Origin: a virus
DNA length: 31,937 nucleotides
Strand: one strand, 5' to 3'
Virus record (IMG/VR): IMGVR_UViG_3300030116_003298
Span: 1-31,937 of that record
A program made the translations under genes and the position numbers. The notes below the pieces were generated by a model, which saw only the letters and a list, made by a program, of their open reading frames with translations, did not search any database and was not told the origin of the DNA. Below, one piece after another: positions 15,844 through 22,776 of this stretch. Within the stretch, counting starts at the first letter, position 1. Each line of letters starts with the position of its first letter.

Positions 15844-17046
15844 TTATTGTATATAATACTTCCCTTTGTTCGGATTATCTAAATGGTAAATAACATTATA
15901 TCTTGCAGCATCTATTGCGTGATTCCATTTATCAATGTATAGCTTACTGCCTTTGTCTGCGTATGCATAATTATTCATTTCTTTTGCAATATTCGTGCTA
16001 TTTTCTTCAACGATAATCTCAAAGTCTTGCATTCTAACTATACCCGATTCTATCGTTCCCTTTTTTACTGCCTGTATATTTACCTTTGCATATCTTAAAT
16101 CTTCTATCAATCTTGGTTCTGCAGAATCGGCAATTATCAACTTATCTCCCACCCTGTCTTTTATCATTGTTCCTAGTATATGTGTTTTAATTCCTCTTTG
16201 GTATATGTGTTCTTTGAGGTAAATCTTATTCTTCTTTTTATCAATAGCCACCTCAATTAGTGTGTCAGGGTCTACCGAGAACCCAAAGTCCATTCCACAA
16301 GATGTTTGTAAGCCATCGGGATTGAACTCACCGAAACTCCAATTACTAAATACTACCCCCTCGGCTTTGTTTAGCCAACCACCCAAGATAATGTGATTAT
16401 ACTTTTCGGGATTCTTTACCTTGATTTCATCTAATTGTCTGATGTAATTTTCGCTTAGGTTTTCGGCATTATCCATATAGGTAGTGTGAATGTAAGTAAC
16501 ATCCTTCTTTACCCCATTCGTTCCTGCTTCAACACCTGCATCTTCAAAGAATCTTTGATAGATAAAATGCTCTTTCGTTGCAGGATTCATTATCATAATT
16601 ACTCTGTTATGGATATCCTTTTGCCGAACAGATAAATCTATGGTATCAAATATCTTCTCATCAACTAATTCTTCGGCTTCATCTAACACCCAAGTAGTTA
16701 CACCCTGCAAAGATTTAAGATTAGCCACTTGGTTTCCCGAACTTGTTTTTATACCCTTAAAGATTATTCTGCTTCCTGTCTTTTTGTAAATTATCTCATC
16801 TCTCCTTATTATAAATCCACCTTCTGCTTGAAACAATTTTATCTTTTCTAGGAACTCGGGTATAATTGATATGTGTGCAGATGTCATCGTGTAACGAGTA
16901 AACAGAATGACGTGTCCTACCTCATTCATTAGAGAACAAAGTATAGTGTTTACAGAATATGATTTCCCCGAACTACGACCTCCTGTTATTATAAAGTATC
17001 TTGTTGGGTTATCAAATACTAAATACTTTTTATTAATCCCTGTCAT
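15844..17046 (-). CDS. terL: Terminase large subunit
   Basis: This protein is the DNA-packaging motor ATPase and headful nuclease. With the ATG at 17046 it is 400 aa; a GTG two codons upstream is the alternative start. Walker A is GGRSSGKS (residues 22-29) and Walker B WVLDEAEE has Asp122-Glu123. The RNase-H-like nuclease Asp residues are seen in GMDFGF (Asp253), IIADSAEP (Asp307) and NHAIDAARY (Asp379). The pattern fits the PBSX-type Terminase_3 group. The start overlaps the small subunit gene. All key residues are present. Confidence 0.95.
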   Translation of the reverse strand: MTGINKKYLVFDNPTRYFIITGGRSSGKSYSVNTILCSLMNEVGHVILFTRYTMTSAHISIIPEFLEKIKLFQAEGGFIIRRDEIIYKKTGSRIIFKGIKTSSGNQVANLKSLQGVTTWVLDEAEELVDEKIFDTIDLSVRQKDIHNRVIMIMNPATKEHFIYQRFFEDAGVEAGTNGVKKDVTYIHTTYMDNAENLSENYIRQLDEIKVKNPEKYNHIILGGWLNKAEGVVFSNWSFGEFNPDGLQTSCGMDFGFSVDPDTLIEVAIDKKKNKIYLKEHIYQRGIKTHILGTMIKDRVGDKLIIADSAEPRLIEDLRYAKVNIQAVKKGTIESGIVRMQDFEIIVEENSTNIAKEMNNYAYADKGSKLYIDKWNHAIDAARYNVIYHLDNPNKGKYYIQ

Positions 17047-17431
17047 CCCCACGGAACACTTTCATCATTTGATTGAAATTGAATCCCGAATCTATCGTGC
17101 CTTCAATCTCTATACTGTCTTTTGGTTTACCATCAATCTGCTCCATAATCATTTGAATAGCCTTCAAGCTATCCCCACCTTTCTTACTCATAGCCCAAGA
17201 TTGTAGCTTCATAGCTATTTGCATTTGTGTAGGAACTTTCATAACAACAGAACCATCTTCATTTACATTTACTATTTGACTTGCAGGGATAGTAACATTC
17301 CCTTCGCTTTCTAATAAATCTTTGACTTGTGCCCTTATTGATATTGGACGACCACCTTTTGTCGCATCATTGTTCGGAAACTGTGTGTCTTTTCCAACCA
17401 TCGGGTCAATGTCTTTTCCAAATTTAGCCAT
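17033..17431 (-). CDS. terS: Terminase small subunit
   Basis: This 132-aa protein directly precedes and overlaps terL. It has a polar N terminus with TKGGRPISIRAQVKDLL, a pattern common in small terminases of this type, and a C-terminal helical part (QIAMKLQSWAMSKKGGDSLK) followed by a flexible tail. Small subunits recognise phage DNA and load it on the large subunit. The N-terminal GRP-type stretch may bind DNA. Its start lies 8 bases past an 11-base-period repeat. Confidence 0.8.
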   Translation of the reverse strand: MAKFGKDIDPMVGKDTQFPNNDATKGGRPISIRAQVKDLLESEGNVTIPASQIVNVNEDGSVVMKVPTQMQIAMKLQSWAMSKKGGDSLKAIQMIMEQIDGKPKDSIEIEGTIDSGFNFNQMMKVFRGDDRD

Positions 17432-17439
17432 ACTTTTAA

Positions 17440-17463
17440 TTTTAAGCCGTTTTTAAGCCGTTT
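17440..17463. repeat. Two-copy 11-base tandem repeat before terS
   Basis: The unit TTTTAAGCCGT occurs at 17440-17450 and again at 17451-17461. Its period is close to one helical turn. It lies in the 56-base gap between the TET gene and terS. It could be a protein-binding site (terminase or regulator), but this is speculation from placement. Confidence 0.5.
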
Positions 17464-17487
17464 AATTTATATAATAATAAAACCCTT

Positions 17488-18297
17488 CTAAATTCCTTTA
17501 AATGCTTTCAGAGGGTAAAATATAAGTGAATTACGATATCCCTTTTCTCTTTCTTTTATAATAGGTGTTACTCCGTGAGTATTCTTCCAAGCAGGATAAA
17601 CCAACATTGAATCATCTGCCTGTTCAAATGTTGCGTTGTAATCGGGAACGTGTAAAGAACCACCTTTTGAATCTCTCCTTTTAGTTAGAATTACATTTAC
17701 TGTTCCAACAATATTTCCTGTATCTCTATGAAATGGTGCAGCAATATTAAAGTTTGATATACTGCTTGTAAATATATTTCCAAATCTCCATTTACTATCT
17801 ATGTCCTCAAATAATTCCACTTGCCTTTTGTGTATGTGTGGTGTTATTTCTTTTAAGACTTCTTCCGACAACAAACTTATTGCCCACATAGATTTGATAA
17901 ATATTCTTGCACTCTCTACCCTGTGTACTGCAGATATGTTTGGGTATGGTCTACGCATATGTGGTTTTGGTGCTATACTTCCTAATATTGTACTCATCTG
18001 CACAGTACCTTTTTTCATAGCTTCCTTTCTTGTCATACCATCTTTATAAACTTTCTGAAAAACATCACTTCTTTCAAGTAAAGATTTTGGTACGTTGTCG
18101 CTTTGAAATTCTTTATTTGCTATCGCTAACAACAGGCTTAATTTTTTACTATACTTTTTTATGTCTTTAACATAGAATCCAACCACCTCACCATCTACCT
18201 CTAGTAAACAATCTTCTGAAACATTAGCTTCTATGTATGGACAATCTTGACCTATTTTCGTTTCGTGTTCTACCTGTGTTAGCTTTAGTTTTTTCAT
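17488..18297 (-). CDS. TET/JBP-family 2-oxoglutarate/Fe(II) dioxygenase (DNA base hydroxylase)
   Basis: This 269-aa enzyme should hydroxylate the methyl group of thymine or 5-methylcytosine in DNA. The C-terminal double-stranded beta-helix carries the iron ligands His190-x-Asp192 (PFHRDTGN) and His241 (NTHGVTP), and Arg255 (YRNSLIFYPL) for 2-oxoglutarate. The family mark GGSLHVPDYN (212-221) lies between. The N-terminal half includes ILGSIAPKPHMRRPYPNISA, typical of phage TET/JBP proteins. It is joined to the TAGT gene by an ATGA overlap and followed by terminase genes. The family and its residues are clear; the target base is not shown by sequence. Confidence 0.9.
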   Translation of the reverse strand: MKKLKLTQVEHETKIGQDCPYIEANVSEDCLLEVDGEVVGFYVKDIKKYSKKLSLLLAIANKEFQSDNVPKSLLERSDVFQKVYKDGMTRKEAMKKGTVQMSTILGSIAPKPHMRRPYPNISAVHRVESARIFIKSMWAISLLSEEVLKEITPHIHKRQVELFEDIDSKWRFGNIFTSSISNFNIAAPFHRDTGNIVGTVNVILTKRRDSKGGSLHVPDYNATFEQADDSMLVYPAWKNTHGVTPIIKEREKGYRNSLIFYPLKAFKGI

Positions 18298-19019
18298 TTT
18301 ACAATTTTATTTAAAGATTTAGCGAATCCTTTTATGTCAATTCTAGCATCTATCCTTCCTTTTTTATTTACAAGTTTTGCGTAAGGATGCCATTTTTTAG
18401 TAATGTTTTTTGCCCATTCAATATCTCTTTTGTTTTGATACAATTCAAATAAGCCACCTTCATTACTCCCGACATTAGGACAAGAAAACCAAAAGTGGTT
18501 AAATCTCAAAACTCCATTACCATTTTTTATTGTTTGTAATTGAAAATCTCTATCCTCTTTAGTGTTCTCCTCATATTTCCAATCTATTTTTTTTACATTC
18601 ATAAGGACACATACTTCTGCGAACTTCCTGTTTACTGAATAAGATGTTTTTTCGTGCCACGCGTGTTGAGTGTAATTTATACCTATCAATTCAAAAGGTA
18701 ATTTTTTTGCTCTTTCTAGAATGTCAAACCAAATAGAAGCATCTTTTTTTACAGTCTTTCCGTTGTATATTCCAAAAGACGACACATCATCATCTGAAAA
18801 AATAACCCATTCCTCATTATTTTCTTTTGCATAATTCAACATAAAATTTCTAACATAAGTAACTCCCTTGTCGTTCTCTTTAATATTGACTTTGTTAGGC
18901 ACGTCATATTCTTCAAACTCTTGTGGCTCTACAAAATGAATTACTTCTATACCTACATCATTAAAAAGTTTGTAAGTTTTTGTGTTGAATCTTCCTTTGG
19001 TTGGTATGTAACAAATCAT
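18294..19019 (-). CDS. TET-associated glycosyltransferase (TAGT), GT-A fold
   Basis: The frame is open from 19085, but the ATG at 19019 overlaps the previous stop (ATGA) and gives the family start MICYIPTKGRFNTKTYKLF, so I use it (241 aa). The metal-binding acidic triad is Asp76-Asp77-Asp78 (VIFSDDDVSS), preceded by GVTYVRN. The C-terminal part carries EDRDFQLQ and NVGSNEGGLFELY, as in TAGT proteins. Such enzymes are thought to add a sugar to the hydroxymethyl group made by TET/JBP enzymes. The next gene is exactly that oxidase, coupled by ATGA. The sugar donor cannot be read from sequence. Confidence 0.87.
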   Translation of the reverse strand: MICYIPTKGRFNTKTYKLFNDVGIEVIHFVEPQEFEEYDVPNKVNIKENDKGVTYVRNFMLNYAKENNEEWVIFSDDDVSSFGIYNGKTVKKDASIWFDILERAKKLPFELIGINYTQHAWHEKTSYSVNRKFAEVCVLMNVKKIDWKYEENTKEDRDFQLQTIKNGNGVLRFNHFWFSCPNVGSNEGGLFELYQNKRDIEWAKNITKKWHPYAKLVNKKGRIDARIDIKGFAKSLNKIVK

Positions 19020-19738
19020 ATTTCTTCCGACTTTAAATAAAACGTATCTTTGATATGTAGTTTTGGGTTTACAGAATGTGCCCAAGAACAGGAAACATAA
19101 TTTTCAAAATAATAATGATTCCTTTCTACCTTTTTCCATTTATCATTTTTCCATTTAGTGAAAATATAATCTTTTGCAGGTTGGTAATTAGGCATAACTT
19201 TCTTCATAATTTTACCCATATATCGTGGACCTGTTGTGTATAAAACAAATCTTGCTTTTCTGACATTATAAACTTCCATATCAGATTTGGCTTTGTAGTT
19301 TTTTTGACAATTATCTATCAAAACTTTCCATAATTCAAATCCTTTTTTAGAACCCATAAAATCATTTTGAACAAATTCATTGTGGTTAGGAATTAATCCC
19401 CTAAGAGAATAGGAAAAAAATGGTCTATCAAGTATGTCATTTATTCTCCTTATAGGAATTAAATCCAAATCAACATAAACACCTCCCAAAAAATACAATA
19501 TCACAAACCTAACATAATCTATTCTCTGAATATCATATCGCATAGACTTATAGAAATCATATTCTTTTGGGAGATTGTTTTTTATTAATTCATCGCATTC
19601 TTCTTCCGACCATAATTTATACTCAAAATCGGGATACAAATTTTTTATCCTAGAATGACTTTCATTGAATAAAGGTATCTCTGAAATATCTTTTCCGTGT
19701 AAGTCAAAATATATTTGATGAATTTTTTTGGGTATCAT
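19016..19738 (-). CDS. GT32/OCH1-like glycosyltransferase (DXD type)
   Basis: This 240-aa GT-A enzyme starts MIPKKIHQIYFDLHG. It has YPDFEYKLWSEEE near residue 35, RYDIQRIDYVRFVILYFLGG near 67-86, and the metal-binding Asp90-Leu-Asp92 in YVDLDLIPI. This is the pattern of the GT32 (OCH1-like, Gly_transf_sug) group, which transfers hexoses. No signal peptide or membrane segment is seen, so it acts in the cytoplasm. ATGA overlaps on both sides bind it to the ParB and TAGT genes, suggesting it extends or varies the sugar on modified DNA. Action on a cell or virion glycan is the alternative. Confidence 0.82.
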   Translation of the reverse strand: MIPKKIHQIYFDLHGKDISEIPLFNESHSRIKNLYPDFEYKLWSEEECDELIKNNLPKEYDFYKSMRYDIQRIDYVRFVILYFLGGVYVDLDLIPIRRINDILDRPFFSYSLRGLIPNHNEFVQNDFMGSKKGFELWKVLIDNCQKNYKAKSDMEVYNVRKARFVLYTTGPRYMGKIMKKVMPNYQPAKDYIFTKWKNDKWKKVERNHYYFENYVSCSWAHSVNPKLHIKDTFYLKSEEI

Positions 19739-20343
19739 TTAAGATTTTTGAAAGCATTTAAAATAATCAAACCTACATCTTTACCCTCTTTTCTAGCATC
19801 GTCTGTCAATCTTCTAGCTTGGTCGTAATGTTCGGGATTAAATTCTAAACATATTGCTCTCTTAATATTCCCTTCTTTTAAATCAATAACACCATCCAAA
19901 TCCAAATCTTCTAGAACAGAGTAATCTATATTCTTGTCACTAATACTAGAATGTAATCCCCATTCCTCTATTTGTGATTCATCTAATTCATCTTCTAATA
20001 ATTGAAAATCAAAATCAATATTAGTTTTTGCAGTTTGATTGTCTGCTAATGCAAACTCTCTACCTTCGGGAGTGCTTAAATCAATGTCATTTCTTTTTAC
20101 GGCTATCAAAGTTTTGCCGTCAGTTTCTACGATTTTAACATCTTCCAAACCTAACTCTCCAAAATTTTCGGTGGTTTTGTTTCCTGCAATTATACGATTA
20201 TTCTTATCAATTAAAATTGAACGACCTGCACCAAATTTTGATAATGATTTTTCCATAAGAGATTTACCATACTGCGTTCCCTTATTGAAATTTTTATCAT
20301 CAAATTTTAAGTCTGTGATTTTACTTTTCTTCATATGCTTCAT
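19735..20343 (-). CDS. Stand-alone ParB-like domain protein
   Basis: This 202-aa protein has a ParB-type N-terminal domain: KFGAGRSILIDKNNRIIAGN (residues 36-55) and EFALADNQTA. In many phages this domain is fused to a DNA methyltransferase. Here the C-terminal part (from about residue 150, ending ARKEGKDVGLIILNAFKNLK) has no methylase motif. It leads the base-modification operon by ATGA coupling to the GT32-like gene. It may bind DNA or set sequence specificity; nuclease or nucleotide-binding activity cannot be excluded. Start at 20343 or the Met at 20334; both overlap the upstream gene. Confidence 0.8.
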   Translation of the reverse strand: MKHMKKSKITDLKFDDKNFNKGTQYGKSLMEKSLSKFGAGRSILIDKNNRIIAGNKTTENFGELGLEDVKIVETDGKTLIAVKRNDIDLSTPEGREFALADNQTAKTNIDFDFQLLEDELDESQIEEWGLHSSISDKNIDYSVLEDLDLDGVIDLKEGNIKRAICLEFNPEHYDQARRLTDDARKEGKDVGLIILNAFKNLK

Positions 20344-20710
20344 ATACTTTTTTAAGTTTATCTACATATTCACGAACACATCCACCACAACCCATATCAT
20401 CATCAATTCTTTTATTGAATATTCTTCTTGCTATTTTCGCTAAAGTTATCCATTCTAAAGGTGCTACACTTGTTGGCTTCCCACTAAAGAATTCATCTAG
20501 AATCTCGTATTCGTATTTATCTAAACATTTAACTTTTGATTTAAAAAGATTGTTTAGTTTTTCCTTTCTTTCTTCACAACCACAGTCATCTCCAAATACA
20601 GTTTTTACTGCTTTTTTGATTCCTGTTGCTTCTGTAATTTTTTCTACCACATCACCTAATCCTTCAACTTTGGCTTTTTTTGTGGTTTTCTTTTTTGTTT
20701 CTTTTTTCAT
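20321..20710 (-). CDS. Small cysteine-rich protein, function unknown
   Basis: This 129-aa protein has a Lys-rich head (KKETKKKTTKKAK), a short element GLGDVVEKITEATGIKKAV, then DDCGCEERKEKLN with Cys43 and Cys45, and MGCGGC with Cys108 and Cys111. The cysteine pairs suggest a bound metal (zinc or iron-sulfur). Similar small proteins with a DCGCEERKEKLN core occur in Bacteroidetes phages. It overlaps the ParB gene by 23 bases, so it may belong to the base-modification operon. No function is recognised. Confidence 0.7.
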   Translation of the reverse strand: MKKETKKKTTKKAKVEGLGDVVEKITEATGIKKAVKTVFGDDCGCEERKEKLNNLFKSKVKCLDKYEYEILDEFFSGKPTSVAPLEWITLAKIARRIFNKRIDDDMGCGGCVREYVDKLKKVYEAYEEK

Positions 20711-20712
20711 AT

Positions 20713-21318
20713 TTATTTTATTAGTTCATAATCTTTGTTTAGGAAGTCTATAAAATCTTCCCCTACCTTTTCCTTTAATCTTAATTTACAATTCTTTAAA
20801 GTGTTAAAAACTGACGTCAAACTTATTCCCGTTTCATTACTTAATATCCTCATACTCCTACCTTCTTTAAGGTATATCTCAAACAACAATTTGTCGTACC
20901 AATGCCATTCGTTTAATTCATCTTCTACTTTCTGTAATAATATATTGTATGCCCTTACATTTTCGCTACCATCTATTGCTGCTATATCAAAATCCTCGCC
21001 TAATCTTATGACTTTCTCTTTAGTTTTACATCTTTGTTTTAGGTGGTTCATAGAAACTCTTTTCAAAGTAATCCACATATACACCATATTTACCTCTCCG
21101 TCTGCATTTAAAACTCTTTCACAAATTGGTAAATCTTTGTATTTTTCGTTTATTCTTTTATCGTTTGGTTTGTGTTTTTTCGTGCCTAATTGAGATAATT
21201 CTATGTAAGCATCTTGGACTATATCTTCGGTGTATTTGTTTTTGGTGTTTTCGGGAAATGAACGTACTATTTTTAAGTATTCATTATGTTTTTTTGAAAC
21301 CACACTAAACCAATCCAT
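20713..21318 (-). CDS. Sigma-70-like RNA polymerase factor
   Basis: This 201-aa protein has a region-2-like helix near residues 28-42 (KYTEDIVQDAYIELSQL), a middle ITLKRVSMNHLKQR helix, and a C-terminal region-4-like helix-turn-helix (GRSMRILSNETGISLTSVFN, then LKNCKLRLKEKV). That is the layout of short ECF-type sigma factors. It lies just before the modification and packaging genes, so it may switch host polymerase to the late genes. No TTTG-type host promoter is seen in front of those genes, which fits. A DNA-binding regulator without sigma activity is the alternative. Confidence 0.7.
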   Translation of the reverse strand: MDWFSVVSKKHNEYLKIVRSFPENTKNKYTEDIVQDAYIELSQLGTKKHKPNDKRINEKYKDLPICERVLNADGEVNMVYMWITLKRVSMNHLKQRCKTKEKVIRLGEDFDIAAIDGSENVRAYNILLQKVEDELNEWHWYDKLLFEIYLKEGRSMRILSNETGISLTSVFNTLKNCKLRLKEKVGEDFIDFLNKDYELIK

Positions 21319-21331
21319 ATACTATATAACT

Positions 21332-21541
21332 TTATTTTGTTGTATTTGTTTGGTCAAACCTCTCCCCTTCTCTCATTATCCTTTCAATTCTGTATTCTAA
21401 AAATTTTCTGTTTATGGTTAATTCTGTTGCATCTATACTGTTTATGTATAGTAATCCGTCTTGAGCATCTAAGCATTTTGAATCGTAGGCAAATTTTCTA
21501 GCAAATAATTCGTTAGCGACTTTGTACTCCACAACGAACAT
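21332..21541 (-). CDS. Small protein of unknown function
   Basis: The frame extends up to a TTG at 21598, but that start lies inside the terminator hairpin. The first ATG at 21541 (MFVVEYKVANELFARKF, 69 aa) follows an A-rich leader, so I use it. The protein is mixed strand and helix with an Arg/Glu-rich end (EYRIERIMREGERF). It comes just before the sigma-like gene. No family recognised. Confidence 0.6.
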   Translation of the reverse strand: MFVVEYKVANELFARKFAYDSKCLDAQDGLLYINSIDATELTINRKFLEYRIERIMREGERFDQTNTTK

Positions 21542-21575
21542 TACATATTTATTTTCTTTTTCCACTCTTAGGTAC

Positions 21576-21603
21576 AAAAAACCCCTGCCGTTGAGCAAGG
21601 GTT
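21576..21603 (-). terminator. Intrinsic terminator after the DUF3127 gene
   Basis: On the minus strand AACCC-T-TGCA-type pairing (AACCC/GGGTT and TGC/GCA, one mismatch) closes a six-base loop and is followed by six T residues, 12 bases after the DUF3127 stop. It divides the recombination genes from the sigma and modification genes. Confidence 0.85.
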
Positions 21604-21614
21604 AGTTTTAAATT

Positions 21615-21950
21615 TTAAAACGGCATATCAGTTTCTAAAACATTTTCTTGTTTTACTTCCTTGACTACTTTGTCGCATCTCCAATGAGATAAGGAATTGT
21701 AAATTCTTCCGTTGTATTCTTTCCCACGTATATTGAACTCCACTTCGACAATATCTCCAACTTTATTATACTCAATGAAGTTGTCCACGTGTTCTGCATA
21801 ATCTTTGGCTTTATACATATTGAAAGCCATAGGTGTAACAAACCCATTATCGCTTGTGTGATTTACTACATAATCTAGCACAACTGCTTCGTTGTCTAGA
21901 ACCTTTTTTTCTCCGATAGATACTATCTCTCCTTTTACTTTGTAACCCAT
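21615..21950 (-). CDS. DUF3127 protein, OB-fold single-strand-binding-like
   Basis: This 111-aa protein fits DUF3127: a first strand pair (VKGEIVSIGEKKVLDN), a long polar loop, KVGDIVEVEFNIRGKEYNGR near residue 63, then NSLSHWRCDKV. The fold is OB-like and the acidic tail ends in ETDMPF, as in single-strand DNA-binding proteins, where the acidic tail recruits partners. It follows the exonuclease and annealing genes, so a role in coating single strands during recombination or replication is likely. A terminator follows. Confidence 0.78.
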   Translation of the reverse strand: MGYKVKGEIVSIGEKKVLDNEAVVLDYVVNHTSDNGFVTPMAFNMYKAKDYAEHVDNFIEYNKVGDIVEVEFNIRGKEYNGRIYNSLSHWRCDKVVKEVKQENVLETDMPF

Positions 21951-21995
21951 TTTTTTTCGTTTTTTCGGTTTTTAATATTTGACAATATAATAAAA

Positions 21996-22775
21996 TTATT
22001 TTAAAGTATTGTAATACTCTCTTGCAAGTATCACTTTTTGTTTCATTTTCTCAATATCTTCATCAGTTAAAATTACCTCAAAAGACTTGATTCTTTCCCA
22101 AGCAGGAATCTGACTTAAATCGTGGAATGAACGAACCTCATCTTCTACTTCTTGACTAACTTCGCTACCTTCTCCCCTAGACCAAGACACTCTACGAATC
22201 TCATCTTCAATAATTAATTCGGGTGTTGGTACAAGACAATAACATAGGTAAGATTTATGTATTCCTGTAAGCCACATATAAGATTTCATTTGCCATTCAT
22301 ATCCTTTATTCTTCAACTCATCATCAAAGAATGGAAAACTTACTGCCGACCAACTAGATTTTACATCAACAATATGTGTTTTTGTAATGACATCGGGAGT
22401 ACCACAAATAAAATCATTCTCATATCGTTTTTGATTCTTCTCCATTTTACCTAAATCTAGCATAGTTTCTGCTAACTTTATAGATAGATTTTCTACTTCA
22501 TTACCTTTGTCAATGTATTTATTGCTAATTGTTTTTTTAATTCCGTAGTTTTTTTCTAGCCATAATTCTTTGACGAATGTTTTTGCTCCTGCAGACAATG
22601 AAGGTAAAGCATCTCTTTTTGATAAAAGATAATCTCTATGTTCTGCTTGTTTTTCAGTTAGTTTAATCTTAGAAAGCAACCCCTCTAATGTGAGAAGTTG
22701 CTTTTCTGAAATTTTTGTGCTAGGTGGTTCTACCATAAGACAACCTAATGCACTTGCCCTAATATAAATACTCAT
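21996..22775 (-). CDS. YqaJ/lambda-Exo-like PD-(D/E)XK exonuclease
   Basis: This 259-aa protein has the YqaJ-type nuclease core: a helix with Glu93 (GNEVENLSI), GTPDVI with Asp128, HIVDVKSSW with Asp137 and Lys139, and EWQMKSYMWL with Gln162. Such enzymes resect one strand of double-stranded DNA. It starts one base after the ERF gene stop, making the exonuclease and annealing-protein pair of a phage recombination system. It could also serve end processing for replication. No key residue is missing. Confidence 0.82.
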   Translation of the reverse strand: MSIYIRASALGCLMVEPPSTKISEKQLLTLEGLLSKIKLTEKQAEHRDYLLSKRDALPSLSAGAKTFVKELWLEKNYGIKKTISNKYIDKGNEVENLSIKLAETMLDLGKMEKNQKRYENDFICGTPDVITKTHIVDVKSSWSAVSFPFFDDELKNKGYEWQMKSYMWLTGIHKSYLCYCLVPTPELIIEDEIRRVSWSRGEGSEVSQEVEDEVRSFHDLSQIPAWERIKSFEVILTDEDIEKMKQKVILAREYYNTLK

Positions 22776-22776
22776 A

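Noticed and set aside
19735-20343. ParB gene as a ParB-methyltransferase fusion
   Set aside because: The protein ends at 202 aa and the C-terminal half has no SAM-binding or catalytic methylase motif.
21542-21598. TTG start for the small gene ending at 21332
   Set aside because: The upstream part lies in a terminator hairpin; the ATG at 21541 with an A-rich leader is the better start.
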